Below the pieces are notes generated by a model that was given only the letters and a program-made list of their open reading frames with translations, did not search any database and had not been told where the DNA came from. From DASVCS01 sp036381495 (GTDB taxonomy: Bacteria; Gemmatimonadota; Gemmatimonadetes; Longimicrobiales; RSA9): a stretch of DNA of 25,905 nt. The position numbers and the translations under genes were made by a program. Location: positions 1 to 25,905 of the forward strand of contig DASVCS010000137.1 of the NCBI GenBank assembly GCA_036381495.1, given 5' to 3'. Every line of letters starts with the position of its first letter. Position 1 is the stretch's first letter. Positions 7,273 through 14,124 of the stretch are shown here, piece by piece.

Positions 7273-8298
7273 CTACGCCCCGCCCGCCGTCCAGCGGCAG
7301 ATCATCCCCGCGTGGACGAGTCCGCCGCCGAACCCGTACAGCAGCACCGTGTCTCCGTAACGGATCCGGTTCTCCCGCACGGCATCGCTCAGGGCGAGCG
7401 GAATGCTCGCGGATGAGGTGTTCCCGTAGCCGCTCCCGCTCTCGAGCATGCGGTCGAACGGGATCCCGGTCCGGTCACAGATCGCGTCCGTGATGCGCAG
7501 GTTCGCGCTGTGCGGAACGAACCAGTCGATGTCCAACGGCGCGAGGCCTGCCTTTTCGAGGAGTTCCAGGACGCCCGCGGATATGGTCTGGACCGCCCAT
7601 TTGTAGACCTCGCGGCCGTTCTGGCGCATGTAGCTCTTCTCTTCCTCGGGATCGAAACGCCGCGAGATGGCCTGGCGATAGAGGTGGCGGCCGCCGGAAC
7701 CCTGCGAGCCGTGCAGGTACGCCAGGAAATCGTCGCCTTCGCGCGCCGGCTCGACGAGAGCGGCGCCCGCGCCATCGCCGAAGAGGACGCAGGTCGCGCG
7801 ATCGGTGTAGTCGGTCACCTTGCTGAGCGTCTCGCCGGCCAGGACGAGGACCTTGCGGTTGACCCCCGAGGCCACCAGCCCGTGCGCGATGTGGAGGCCG
7901 TAGGCGAAGCCGGCGCACGTCGCGTTCAGGTCGATCGCGCCGGCCGCCGGGATCCCGAGCCGGTCCTGCACCTGCGAGGCGACCGAGGGGAAGGCGTAAT
8001 CGGGCGTCGTCGTCGCGACGATGATGAAGTCGACGTCCTTGAGATCCGTGTCGAAGCGTCTGGCCAGATCACGTGCCGCGCCGGTGCACATGTCGCTCGT
8101 GAACTCGTCGGGCGCGGCGATGCGGCGCTCGTGGATGCCGGTACGCTGGACGATCCACTCGTCGCTGGTATCCACCATCTCTTCGAGGTCGCGATTGGTG
8201 AGTACGCGTTCGGGGACGTAGCCCCCGATCGCGGTGATCGTCGCTCCCCGGGGGGCCGCATCGCCGCGGCCGTTCTGTCCACCAGCGATCTGGGTCAT
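7273..8298 (-). CDS. fabH: beta-ketoacyl-ACP synthase III
   Basis: 341 aa condensing enzyme that joins an acyl-CoA primer to malonyl-ACP to begin fatty-acid synthesis. The thiolase-fold triad is intact: C128 (NATCAGFAYG), H263 (VPHSANLRI) and N293 (GYGNTSSASIP). The N-terminus ITAIGGYVPERVLTN and DEWIVQRTGI (47-56) are typical FabH. ATG 8298 was chosen because about 20 residues then precede the conserved first strand. A GTG at 8406 would add 36 unconserved residues. Unlike many genomes it is not beside plsX, fabD or acpP, so it may be a second FabH or a specialised one feeding a secondary pathway. Confidence 0.92.
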   Translation of the reverse strand: MTQIAGGQNGRGDAAPRGATITAIGGYVPERVLTNRDLEEMVDTSDEWIVQRTGIHERRIAAPDEFTSDMCTGAARDLARRFDTDLKDVDFIIVATTTPDYAFPSVASQVQDRLGIPAAGAIDLNATCAGFAYGLHIAHGLVASGVNRKVLVLAGETLSKVTDYTDRATCVLFGDGAGAALVEPAREGDDFLAYLHGSQGSGGRHLYRQAISRRFDPEEEKSYMRQNGREVYKWAVQTISAGVLELLEKAGLAPLDIDWFVPHSANLRITDAICDRTGIPFDRMLESGSGYGNTSSASIPLALSDAVRENRIRYGDTVLLYGFGGGLVHAGMICRWTAGGA

Positions 8299-8669
8299 TC
8301 GGGTTCCGTTTCGAGGGTGGCGGCTGCATGCGCGGGTGGCGGGGCGCCCCGTCCCGCGGCCGGAGCCGCCGTCCGGGGAGATGCCAGCCATCACGCGCCG
8401 GATCACTCTGCAAGATAGCCCTCACGCCGCGGAAGTCCACACCGACGCAGCGGAGGCCTCGCACCGGCTACGCCGGATCGCGTGGAAGGGCGGCGGAGGA
8501 ACGACGGCGGATCCCGCGGCGCGGAGCGGCAGTGGAACGCCCGCCGGCGCTCGCGGTACCACGGTCCGACCGGACGACCCGCCGCACGCCGCGAGCGGAG
8601 GCGGGTCGTGACCGGACTCGTGAACCGTGATCGGCGGCGGCCTTCCGGCCGCGCCGTGATGCCGCAGGC
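8299..8669. other. intergenic region between fabH and the globin gene
   Basis: This 371-bp stretch between divergent genes holds the candidate fabH promoter (8412-8439). Nothing else in it could be recognised as a gene, repeat or RNA. Confidence 0.5.
8412..8439 (-). promoter_or_regulatory. fabH: candidate fabH promoter
   Basis: On the minus strand TGGACT (8439-8434) and TATCTT (8417-8412) are 16 bp apart. The -10 ends 5 nt before GTG 8406, which is in frame with fabH. Transcription would therefore start at or near that GTG, giving either a leaderless extended form or a leader of about 107 nt before ATG 8298. Confidence 0.4.
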
Positions 8670-9080
8670 GTGAGAGATCTCGACATCTACGCCGCCGTGG
8701 GCGAGGAGGGCTTTCAGCGCCTCGTCGCGGCGTTCTACCGCCAGATTCCGGACGACGACGTCCTCGGGCCCATGTACCCGGCCGACGACATGGCCGGCGC
8801 CGAGCAGCGCCTGCGCGATTTCCTGGTCGGACGGTTCGGCGGGCCGCAGCGCTATATCGCGGAGCGCGGTCACCCGCGGCTACGCATGCGCCACGCGCGC
8901 TTCCCGATCGATGAGCGCGCGCGGGACCGCTGGCTCCAGCTCATGGGCCGTGCGCTCGACGAGGCGGGCTTCCCGGCCGCGGCGGATGCGATGCTCCGCG
9001 AGTTCTTCGCCGCCGTGGCGACCATGCTGATCAACCGCCCGTCATCGCCGCTCGCGTCGCATTCGCCGGGCGGCTCGTGA
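8670..9080 (+). CDS. group II truncated haemoglobin
   Basis: 136 aa from a GTG with no obvious ribosome site. It has the trHbO pattern: Y23 (AFYRQ, B10), the LGPMYPADDMAGAEQRL stretch (32-48), FGGPQRY (56-62), GHPRLRMRHARFPI with proximal H75 (67-80) and W88 (G8; RDRWLQLM). Group II globins bind O2 and react with NO or peroxide, often serving in detoxification or redox sensing. The last 50 bp overlap the 3' end of the convergent methyltransferase, so the two messages are complementary at their ends. The tail after about residue 125 is Ser/Pro/Gly-rich and may be dispensable. Confidence 0.88.
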   Translation: MRDLDIYAAVGEEGFQRLVAAFYRQIPDDDVLGPMYPADDMAGAEQRLRDFLVGRFGGPQRYIAERGHPRLRMRHARFPIDERARDRWLQLMGRALDEAGFPAAADAMLREFFAAVATMLINRPSSPLASHSPGGS

Positions 9081-9972
9081 ACGCAGCCAGCCGGAACGCG
9101 TGATGCCGCTCTCCGTCCGGGGACTCGAGCCAACCCTGCCGGGCGACCCACGGCGTACAGGGGCCGTACGTGAACAGCCGGATCCGTCTCCGTCGTGACA
9201 GGCGGCGCAGCCGTTCCAGGACCTCGTCGAGCATGGCACCCACGAAGGGCGTGTACAGGAAGAAGACGGTCCCGTCCGAGTAATCCGCCGCGCGGGCATC
9301 GGCGTTGGTGAACGCCACGCGCGACAGCTTCAGATCCGCCGCACGCGCCCGCGCGTAATCGCAGTAGGCGGGCTCGAATTCGACCCCTCTGGCGGTCGCG
9401 CCGCTGAGCAGGTTCACCAGGATGGGCACGTGGCCGAGGCCCGACCCGAGGTCATAGAAGACGTCGTCTCCGGCGAGGCGCGCCCGATCGACCAGCTCGA
9501 AGATGACCCGGGCCGGCGTCTGCTGATACCGCACCATCTCCGGCTCCCGCGCCTTCGTCTCGACGGGGATCGGCCGCGTGAGCAACAGACCGTTGACGAA
9601 CGCATCCAGGTGGTCGTAGCCGGGCTCGTCCCGCCTGCGGCCCCCGACCACGTCACACTCGACGGATTCGTCGATCACCGTCCGCAGCGCCCGCCCCGCG
9701 CATCGCCCCGCCCGGATCTCCGCGCGAAGCCGCCGAAACATCCGGCGGTCGATCGCTGCCAGTCGACGTCGTACCCGCTCCGCGCACCGCTCGAGTTCGA
9801 TCAGCGTGTCCGGAGGCGTCGTCGTCGTTCCGAGCAGGCCCTGGATGCGGTCGATCACGTCGAATTCGATCGAATCCAGCGCCGCCGCCCGGCGCCCGAA
9901 GCTCACTGCGTCGTAGAGCGAAGGATCCCGCTCGATCGCGTCGATGTCGGCCCGGATCTCGGCGATGACCAT
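9031..9972 (-). CDS. class I SAM-dependent methyltransferase
   Basis: 313 aa; ATG behind GAGGGG. The Rossmann methyltransferase core is in the C-terminal half: motif I VFYDLGSGLGHVPIL, motif II GVEFEPAYCDYA, then NADARAADY and VFFLYTPFVGAMLDEVL. The N-terminal half is helical (IRADIDAIERD...RRLAAIDRRMFRRLRAEI), with no known domain recognised. The segment MVRYQQTPARVIFELVDRA just before motif I is reminiscent of the approach to the SAM site in DOT1-like enzymes, but this is only a resemblance. The substrate is unknown. The gene overlaps the globin gene tail-to-tail by 50 bp. Confidence 0.8.
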   Translation of the reverse strand: MVIAEIRADIDAIERDPSLYDAVSFGRRAAALDSIEFDVIDRIQGLLGTTTTPPDTLIELERCAERVRRRLAAIDRRMFRRLRAEIRAGRCAGRALRTVIDESVECDVVGGRRRDEPGYDHLDAFVNGLLLTRPIPVETKAREPEMVRYQQTPARVIFELVDRARLAGDDVFYDLGSGLGHVPILVNLLSGATARGVEFEPAYCDYARARAADLKLSRVAFTNADARAADYSDGTVFFLYTPFVGAMLDEVLERLRRLSRRRRIRLFTYGPCTPWVARQGWLESPDGERHHAFRLAAFTSRPANATRAAMTGG

Positions 9973-9980
9973 GCACCCCT

Positions 9981-10080
9981 CACGCTTGGCGCGATTGCCG
10001 CATCACTTCGGATCCCTCCACCGCGGCCGCAAGTCCACGGCGAGCGGCCACGCGGCTCCGAACCCGCGGGCGAACCGCTC
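9981..10080 (-). repeat. intergenic stem-loop repeat, copy R1
   Basis: A 100-bp element that aligns without gaps to 13946-14045 and 20141-20240. By hand count it matches the 20141 copy at about 70 of 100 bases, and at 37 of 40 in the right-hand block. That block holds nested arms: GAGCGG/CCGCTC outside and CGCGG/CCGCG inside, around the loop CTCCGAAC. It lies between the DUF1697 stop and the methyltransferase start, downstream of the former in transcript sense. Confidence 0.7.
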
Positions 10081-10116
10081 GAGAGCTACCCGCCCGGCAC
10101 CGGGAATGGCCGGCGG

Positions 10117-10142
10117 ACGCGCACGCGCACGCGCACGAATTC
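10117..10142 (-). repeat. (GCGCAC)n-rich copy B of the AACTCGTGCG motif
   Basis: On the minus strand GAATTCGTGCGCGTGCGCG begins 49 nt after the DUF1697 stop. It is an alternating purine-pyrimidine run, potentially Z-DNA-prone, and similar to 954-983 and 21641-21675. Confidence 0.4.
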
Positions 10143-10190
10143 GAAACCGCAACACGCCGGGATGGCCACCGGAGTTCCCCGGACGCGGGC

Positions 10191-10742
10191 TCAGGCGCCC
10201 GCCAGCTCCGCGATCCTGAGCACGGTACTCCAGTTCCGGATGGTGACGGGCGAGCCGACCAGGCGGTCGAAGAGCGCGGGCGAGAGCTTCGACCGGGCCG
10301 CGCCGGCGGTGAAGTGGATCCACAGCGCATCACCGGCCCGAACGACTCGCTCGCCGTTGGCCGCGCGCGCGGCCAGTCCGTCCGCGGCGTCGGCTTTCGG
10401 CGCCGCCTTGGACAGCGCGAGCATCACGAGGTTGGGCGTCTCCGCGGACGCATCGGGGAACGGGTTGCTCCGGACGTAGGCGGTCCAGTCCGACGGCGTG
10501 CGAACGATGACCGGGATGGAGAGTCCGAAGCGGCGCTCGATCGCCCGCTCGAGCTCGGCCTCGAGTGCCGGCGGCGCGGCGCCGGCCGCGAACACCAGGT
10601 TCCCGCTCTGGATGTAGCTTCGAACGTCGCTCCACCCGAGCTCCGCGCACAGCGACCGGAGCTCGGACATCGGGACCTTGTTGTGGCCACCGACATTGAT
10701 GCCGCGCAGCAGCGCGATGAATGTGCGTCGACGCTCGTTCAT
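10191..10742 (-). CDS. DUF1697 family protein
   Basis: 183 aa, full length for the family. The N-terminal signature FIALLRGINVGGHNKVPMSELR (8-29) and IQSGNLVF (44-51) are diagnostic. The C-terminus has the usual LWIHF...SKL...TIRNWSTVLRIAEL pattern. No catalytic function is established; the fold is a compact ferredoxin-like pair in known structures. It has a weak ribosome site. The gene stands alone, with repeats R1 and B immediately downstream. Confidence 0.88.
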   Translation of the reverse strand: MNERRRTFIALLRGINVGGHNKVPMSELRSLCAELGWSDVRSYIQSGNLVFAAGAAPPALEAELERAIERRFGLSIPVIVRTPSDWTAYVRSNPFPDASAETPNLVMLALSKAAPKADAADGLAARAANGERVVRAGDALWIHFTAGAARSKLSPALFDRLVGSPVTIRNWSTVLRIAELAGA

Positions 10743-10872
10743 TCGGATTGGGGCGAGAGGCGATGAATCCGTGCCCGACGACGCGCCGGCTCACCGGGCG
10801 ACGTCTCGGACGATAGATCGAGGTGGAGTTCCACGCAACGGCGGCGTTGCCGCGGCTCGTCCGGGTCGAGGG

Positions 10873-11196
10873 TCAGCCGGCGCGTGCCAGATCGTCCCGG
10901 GGTACGGGATCGATCCGGTCCAGCGCCTCTCCCGCAGCCCGCTCGGCGTGGAAGAGGTCCCAGCGCAGTTGGTGGTTCGTCCAGAATCCCGCGCTGGTTC
11001 CGAAGGCTCGCGAGAGCCGCAGCGCCGTGTCCGGCGTGATGCCCCGCTTCCCGTTCACCAGGCTGTTCACCCGCTGGAACGGCACTCCGATCCGCTCGGC
11101 CAGCTCCGTCTGCGTCATCCCCAGCGGCTTCAGGAACTCCTCCAGCAGCATCTCACCCGGATGCGTGGGCGGCCGATGCGTCGGTACCCTGACCAT
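10873..11196 (-). CDS. higA: HigA-type antitoxin (XRE family)
   Basis: 107 aa; ATG follows GAGGA at good spacing. The opening THPGEMLLEEFLKPLGM, then a five-helix XRE DNA-binding fold (MTQTELAERIGVPFQRVNSLVNGKRGIT, 27-54) and TALRLSRAFGTSAGFWTNHQLRWDL (57-81), are textbook HigA. It would neutralise HigB and repress the operon. The upstream higB is truncated and frameshifted, so this antitoxin may now be free-standing. It starts 10 nt after the higB stop. Confidence 0.9.
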   Translation of the reverse strand: MVRVPTHRPPTHPGEMLLEEFLKPLGMTQTELAERIGVPFQRVNSLVNGKRGITPDTALRLSRAFGTSAGFWTNHQLRWDLFHAERAAGEALDRIDPVPRDDLARAG

Positions 11197-11206
11197 GGTC
11201 GTATCC

Positions 11207-11423
11207 TCACGAATGGTAATCCACGATTTCGACGTCTCGCGGTCCCGTATCGGTCCATCGGAAGCAGATCCGGTACCGATCGTTGATGCGGATGCTGTAT
11301 TCTCCGTTCCGGTCCCCTTTCAGCGCCTCCAACCGGTTCCCCGATCGCGGGACGGAACGCCGCAGCGGTGCCGCGACGTCGCGGGTGGAGAGTTCTCGTC
11401 ACCGGAGTCCGTTTTCGTATCAA
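11207..11423 (-). pseudogene. higB: decayed HigB toxin (RelE superfamily)
   Basis: Reading toward higA, the C-terminal half of HigB is intact: NRLEALKGDRNGEYSIRIND, then RYRICFRWTDTGPRDVEIVDYHS and TGA, 10 nt before higA. Upstream this frame meets a TGA at 11399-11401 with no ATG or GTG between, and the normal N-terminal half of about 45 residues is missing. A plausible HigB-like start (TTG 11423, reading LIRKRTP) lies in another frame. The locus has therefore lost roughly 60 nt and shifted frame. RyR...FRW residues of the RNase core persist, but without the N-terminal helices toxicity is unlikely. Confidence 0.75.
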
Positions 11424-12093
11424 CGAGGCAGGTCAGGGTCGTTATTGGAAGTGTTCTTGCTAGCGGCCTGGCGCTAACCTGCGCGCCCGCGAAGCGGACG
11501 TGACGGGTTCAGCCGTTCGTTGTGTGCCGCTCCGCGTTCGATAGACTCGTGCGTTCACTTGTCCTACTCCTTGCACTCTGACGGTCGCACTGATGGGTGC
11601 CCATCGCACCCACGGTTACTCCGTGTTGGTGTACACCAAGGGCACATAATGCCCTGTAGACCACGCCCGACCCCCGGCCCTTGCGCCGCGCGCACCGTCG
11701 GACGCCACGGCCGTAGCCGTGCGAGCCCCGCAGTCGCGTGGAGAAGACACCGGAGGGACGACGCGCAAACCCTGCGACTTTCGCAAGGTAATCCGCCCGT
11801 CGTCGGCAACGCCGGCGCTCGAATCCGGCACGAGCTGGAGCCCGGCTGCCGGACGGCCTCCAGCGCCCGCGAGCGGCCGTCCGCGCTCCTCATCGGGCAA
11901 CAACAAGCCGTCGGAGGCGGATATACCGCACATCCAGCTCATCCTGCCAGATCCCCGGGACGACGCCTCCGCCGCTGTCCACGATCCTCCGACGTTATCG
12001 AGCCGGAACATCGCATCCCGGCGAGGACCGCTCGGCACCCGGCCGAGCCATCGCCGGCTCCGACCGGTGCGCGCTGTCCGCCTCAGCCGGTCG
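11424..12093. other. 670-bp region without a recognisable gene
   Basis: Lies between the higB remnant and the DUF4157 gene. Short frames exist on both strands but none has family motifs or a ribosome site. The stretch 11500-11660 is visibly lower in GC than its surroundings and contains a cluster of palindromes (11592-11653). It may be a decayed mobile segment or an unannotated structured RNA; neither is proven. Confidence 0.5.
11592..11653. repeat. cluster of short palindromes
   Basis: Within 62 bp: GATGGG-TG-CCCATC (11592-11605), CACGG-N5-CCGTG, the perfect 14-bp palindrome TTGGTGTACACCAA (11626-11639) and GGCA-N5-TGCC (11641-11653). Such density is unusual in this window. It could be a regulator or recombinase site, or a structured transcript. 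Confidence 0.55.
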
Positions 12094-13821
12094 TCAGACC
12101 AACCCCGTCGCGCGGACGTCGAGGTAGGCCTGGTAGACGAACTCGCCCCAGGCCGGGACCAGGTTGTCGTCCCACGCCCGCGAGGTGTACTCCGACCCGA
12201 GCGCCCGGATGTTGTCGGCCGGCCAGGTGCTGGAGTTACGCGCATAGGCGGCGAGGTCGATGTTCGGATAGGTGGCCGCGGTGTTGGGGAGCGCGGCGAG
12301 CGACATGGTCGAGCCCTTGTCGGCCACCTGCCGGATGTAGCGGGCCGCGGCGAAGATGTTGTACTCGTCCGACGCGAGCAGTCGGGCGGCCGCGTCGTGG
12401 CCCGGGCCCGACGTCGTATTCAGTCCCCTCGCGCGGCGGGTCGGGTCGCTGACCAGGTCGGCGAACAGGTCCCGGCTCCGCGCCGTCGACACCACGACCT
12501 GCCCGAGCCCGATCGACGTGTTGCCTTGCAGGATGCTCGTCGCCCCCTGAAAGTCCTTGGCGTCCTCGGCCTGCGTCTGGTCGCGCTGCTCCGCCAGGAT
12601 GAAGCCCGCGACGAGGGCGCCGTGGAGGTTGTGCGCCCGCGCGGCCGCGCGGATCACCTGCGCGCGCGATGGCAGGTTGCCGCCGTAGGATCGCGTGTAG
12701 ACGGATGCGATCGGCCGGCGGAGCAGCAGCTCCGCCTGCTGCCGCCTCTGCGTTGCGGACAGCCCCGCGAGATACGCGGGCAGGCTGCCGAGCGGGTTGC
12801 TGTACATCGCCACGGTCGCCGGATCGCCGGCCGCCAGCAGCGCCTTGTCGCCAATCGGGATCTGCGGCAGGCCCGGCGTGCTGTAGAACGTGCCGGAGTA
12901 CCGCGTGACGGGGATGATGCCGGTGGCGCCGACACCCGTGAACGGACTCGTCAGGAAGCCCGATGTCCGCGCCGTGCCGACGACGGCCGCCTGGAGCGGC
13001 GCGGGATTGAATGCGGGCGCGGCCGATGTGACGCCGAACCTGCCCAGGTTGAACTGGAGCTCGGCGTCGGGGCCGAGCCGGCGCACGTGCGGCTCCACGA
13101 TCGCGCGGGCGGCGGCGTTCAGCCCACCGCCGAGGATGTGGAGCAGGCGGAGCCGGTTGGCGAGGACGTCGACCCGGTCGAACAGGGCGCCGAGCATGCC
13201 GGCATCGCGAAGGTCGGTCACGGTCGCGGAGAGGTCCGGATCGCGGGCGAGGGCGTCGAGGATGCGGGTCTCCTCCTCTTCCGTGACCGCCCAGTCGTTG
13301 AGTGCGTACGACAGGTCGTACTCGACCCTCTCACTGGTCGGCGTGAGCGCGGCGGCCGCGGTCGCGACGCGCACCGGACCGAACGGCAACCCGTGGGTGT
13401 TGAGCCACGCGTTCCGGCCGGCCTCCCGTTCCGCCGCGCCGCCAGCGGGCGCGATCCGGTCCGTGATGCCGTGTTGTCCGGCGCGCCGGTGTTGCAGGAC
13501 GTGGGTCAGTTCGTGCGCCAGCAGGCCGCTGCGCGGGTCGTCGACCTCGGCCGTCGAGACCTGCGCGCCGAGCACGATGTCGCTGCCGACCGTGTACGCC
13601 CGCGCGCCGAGCGAGCGGGCCGAGCGATGAGCGGCCGGCCCGGCGTGCAGCCGGACATCGCCCAGCGCCTCGCCGAAGCGGGCCTTCATTGCGGCGCGCA
13701 CGCCGGATCGGAGCGGTACGCCGTCATGGGACACGCCGTCCGCCGCCGCGGGTTCGGCTCGGAGCAGCCGCTGTGTGGCCCGATTCCCCGCCGTGCGCTG
13801 GAGGTGAAGGACCTCGTTCAC
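12094..13821 (-). CDS. DUF4157 protein with lysozyme-like C-terminus (eCIS-type cargo)
   Basis: 575 aa from GTG 13821; the true start is probably CTG 13917 (32 codons upstream), which has an ideal ribosome site. Near the N-terminus is VLHLQRTAGNRATQRLL, the hallmark opening of DUF4157 proteins. DUF4157 follows (about 36-112), ending in LAHELTHVLQ with an intact HExxH (H103, E104, H107). Then comes the DWAVTEEEE...LDALARD repeat-like segment (about 165-225) common in these proteins. The C-terminal third looks like a transglycosylase/lysozyme fold: candidate catalytic E411 (GFILAEQRDQ), SIGLGQVVVSTA (436-447) and YNIFAAARYIR (487-497). DUF4157 is linked to effectors of extracellular contractile injection systems. 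A cargo that cuts peptidoglycan is inferred. No injection-system structural genes are in the window. Confidence 0.82.
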   Translation of the reverse strand: MNEVLHLQRTAGNRATQRLLRAEPAAADGVSHDGVPLRSGVRAAMKARFGEALGDVRLHAGPAAHRSARSLGARAYTVGSDIVLGAQVSTAEVDDPRSGLLAHELTHVLQHRRAGQHGITDRIAPAGGAAEREAGRNAWLNTHGLPFGPVRVATAAAALTPTSERVEYDLSYALNDWAVTEEEETRILDALARDPDLSATVTDLRDAGMLGALFDRVDVLANRLRLLHILGGGLNAAARAIVEPHVRRLGPDAELQFNLGRFGVTSAAPAFNPAPLQAAVVGTARTSGFLTSPFTGVGATGIIPVTRYSGTFYSTPGLPQIPIGDKALLAAGDPATVAMYSNPLGSLPAYLAGLSATQRRQQAELLLRRPIASVYTRSYGGNLPSRAQVIRAAARAHNLHGALVAGFILAEQRDQTQAEDAKDFQGATSILQGNTSIGLGQVVVSTARSRDLFADLVSDPTRRARGLNTTSGPGHDAAARLLASDEYNIFAAARYIRQVADKGSTMSLAALPNTAATYPNIDLAAYARNSSTWPADNIRALGSEYTSRAWDDNLVPAWGEFVYQAYLDVRATGLV

Positions 13822-13914
13822 CCCGCCGCCGTGGCCCGGGCGCGCGGGACCGGGCGCCCGGGATCTGCCTGGGGCGGTCCGCTGCGTTGCCCGTGGTTTG
13901 CGTGCAAGCGTGCG

Positions 13915-13933
13915 CAGGGTCGGTCTCCTTTCG
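13915..13933 (-). promoter_or_regulatory. ribosome site and probable CTG start of the DUF4157 gene
   Basis: On the minus strand GAAAGGAG is followed 7 nt later by CTG (13917-13915), in frame with the gene. The resulting N-terminus, (M)RTLARKPRATQRTAPGR, resembles the usual basic start of DUF4157 proteins ahead of LQRT.GN. No ATG, GTG or TTG is available in frame until GTG 13821, which has only a GC-rich upstream. Confidence 0.6.
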
Positions 13934-13945
13934 CTCGGTCGTGCT

Positions 13946-14080
13946 GGCGGCTAGTGCGGCTGCCGTATCACTCCGGAGTCGTGCACTGCGGCCTCAAGTG
14001 CATCGCGGGCGGCCACGCAGCTCCGAACCGGCGGAGGAAATGCTCTGGCGCGGCTGTCGCGTCATTCCGGAATCAAGCAT
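13946..14080 (-). repeat. intergenic stem-loop repeat, copy R2 plus partial second copy
   Basis: 13946-14045 aligns gap-free over 100 bp with the 9981 and 20141 copies (shared start GGCGGCTAG; shared CTCCGAAC loop). Its inner stem is degraded. Starting near 14046, the first third of the element recurs (TCGCGTCATTCCGGA), giving about 1.3 tandem copies. It lies 3' of the beta-propeller lipoprotein and 5' of the DUF4157 gene. Confidence 0.65.
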
Positions 14081-14124
14081 CCCGGCGATACGAACGCAAC
14101 CGATGCCAGCCGCGGCTCCGCTGC

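Noticed and set aside
8299..8406. FabH starting at GTG 8406
   Set aside because: Would add 36 residues that do not look like FabH; ATG 8298 fits the family start, although the promoter position leaves some doubt.
11471..11500. Integron attC-like half-site (CTAAC followed by GAAGCGGACG) upstream of the higB remnant
   Set aside because: Only one half is present; no complementary GTCCGCTT / GTTRRRY partner is found within a normal attC length, and no second site follows higA.
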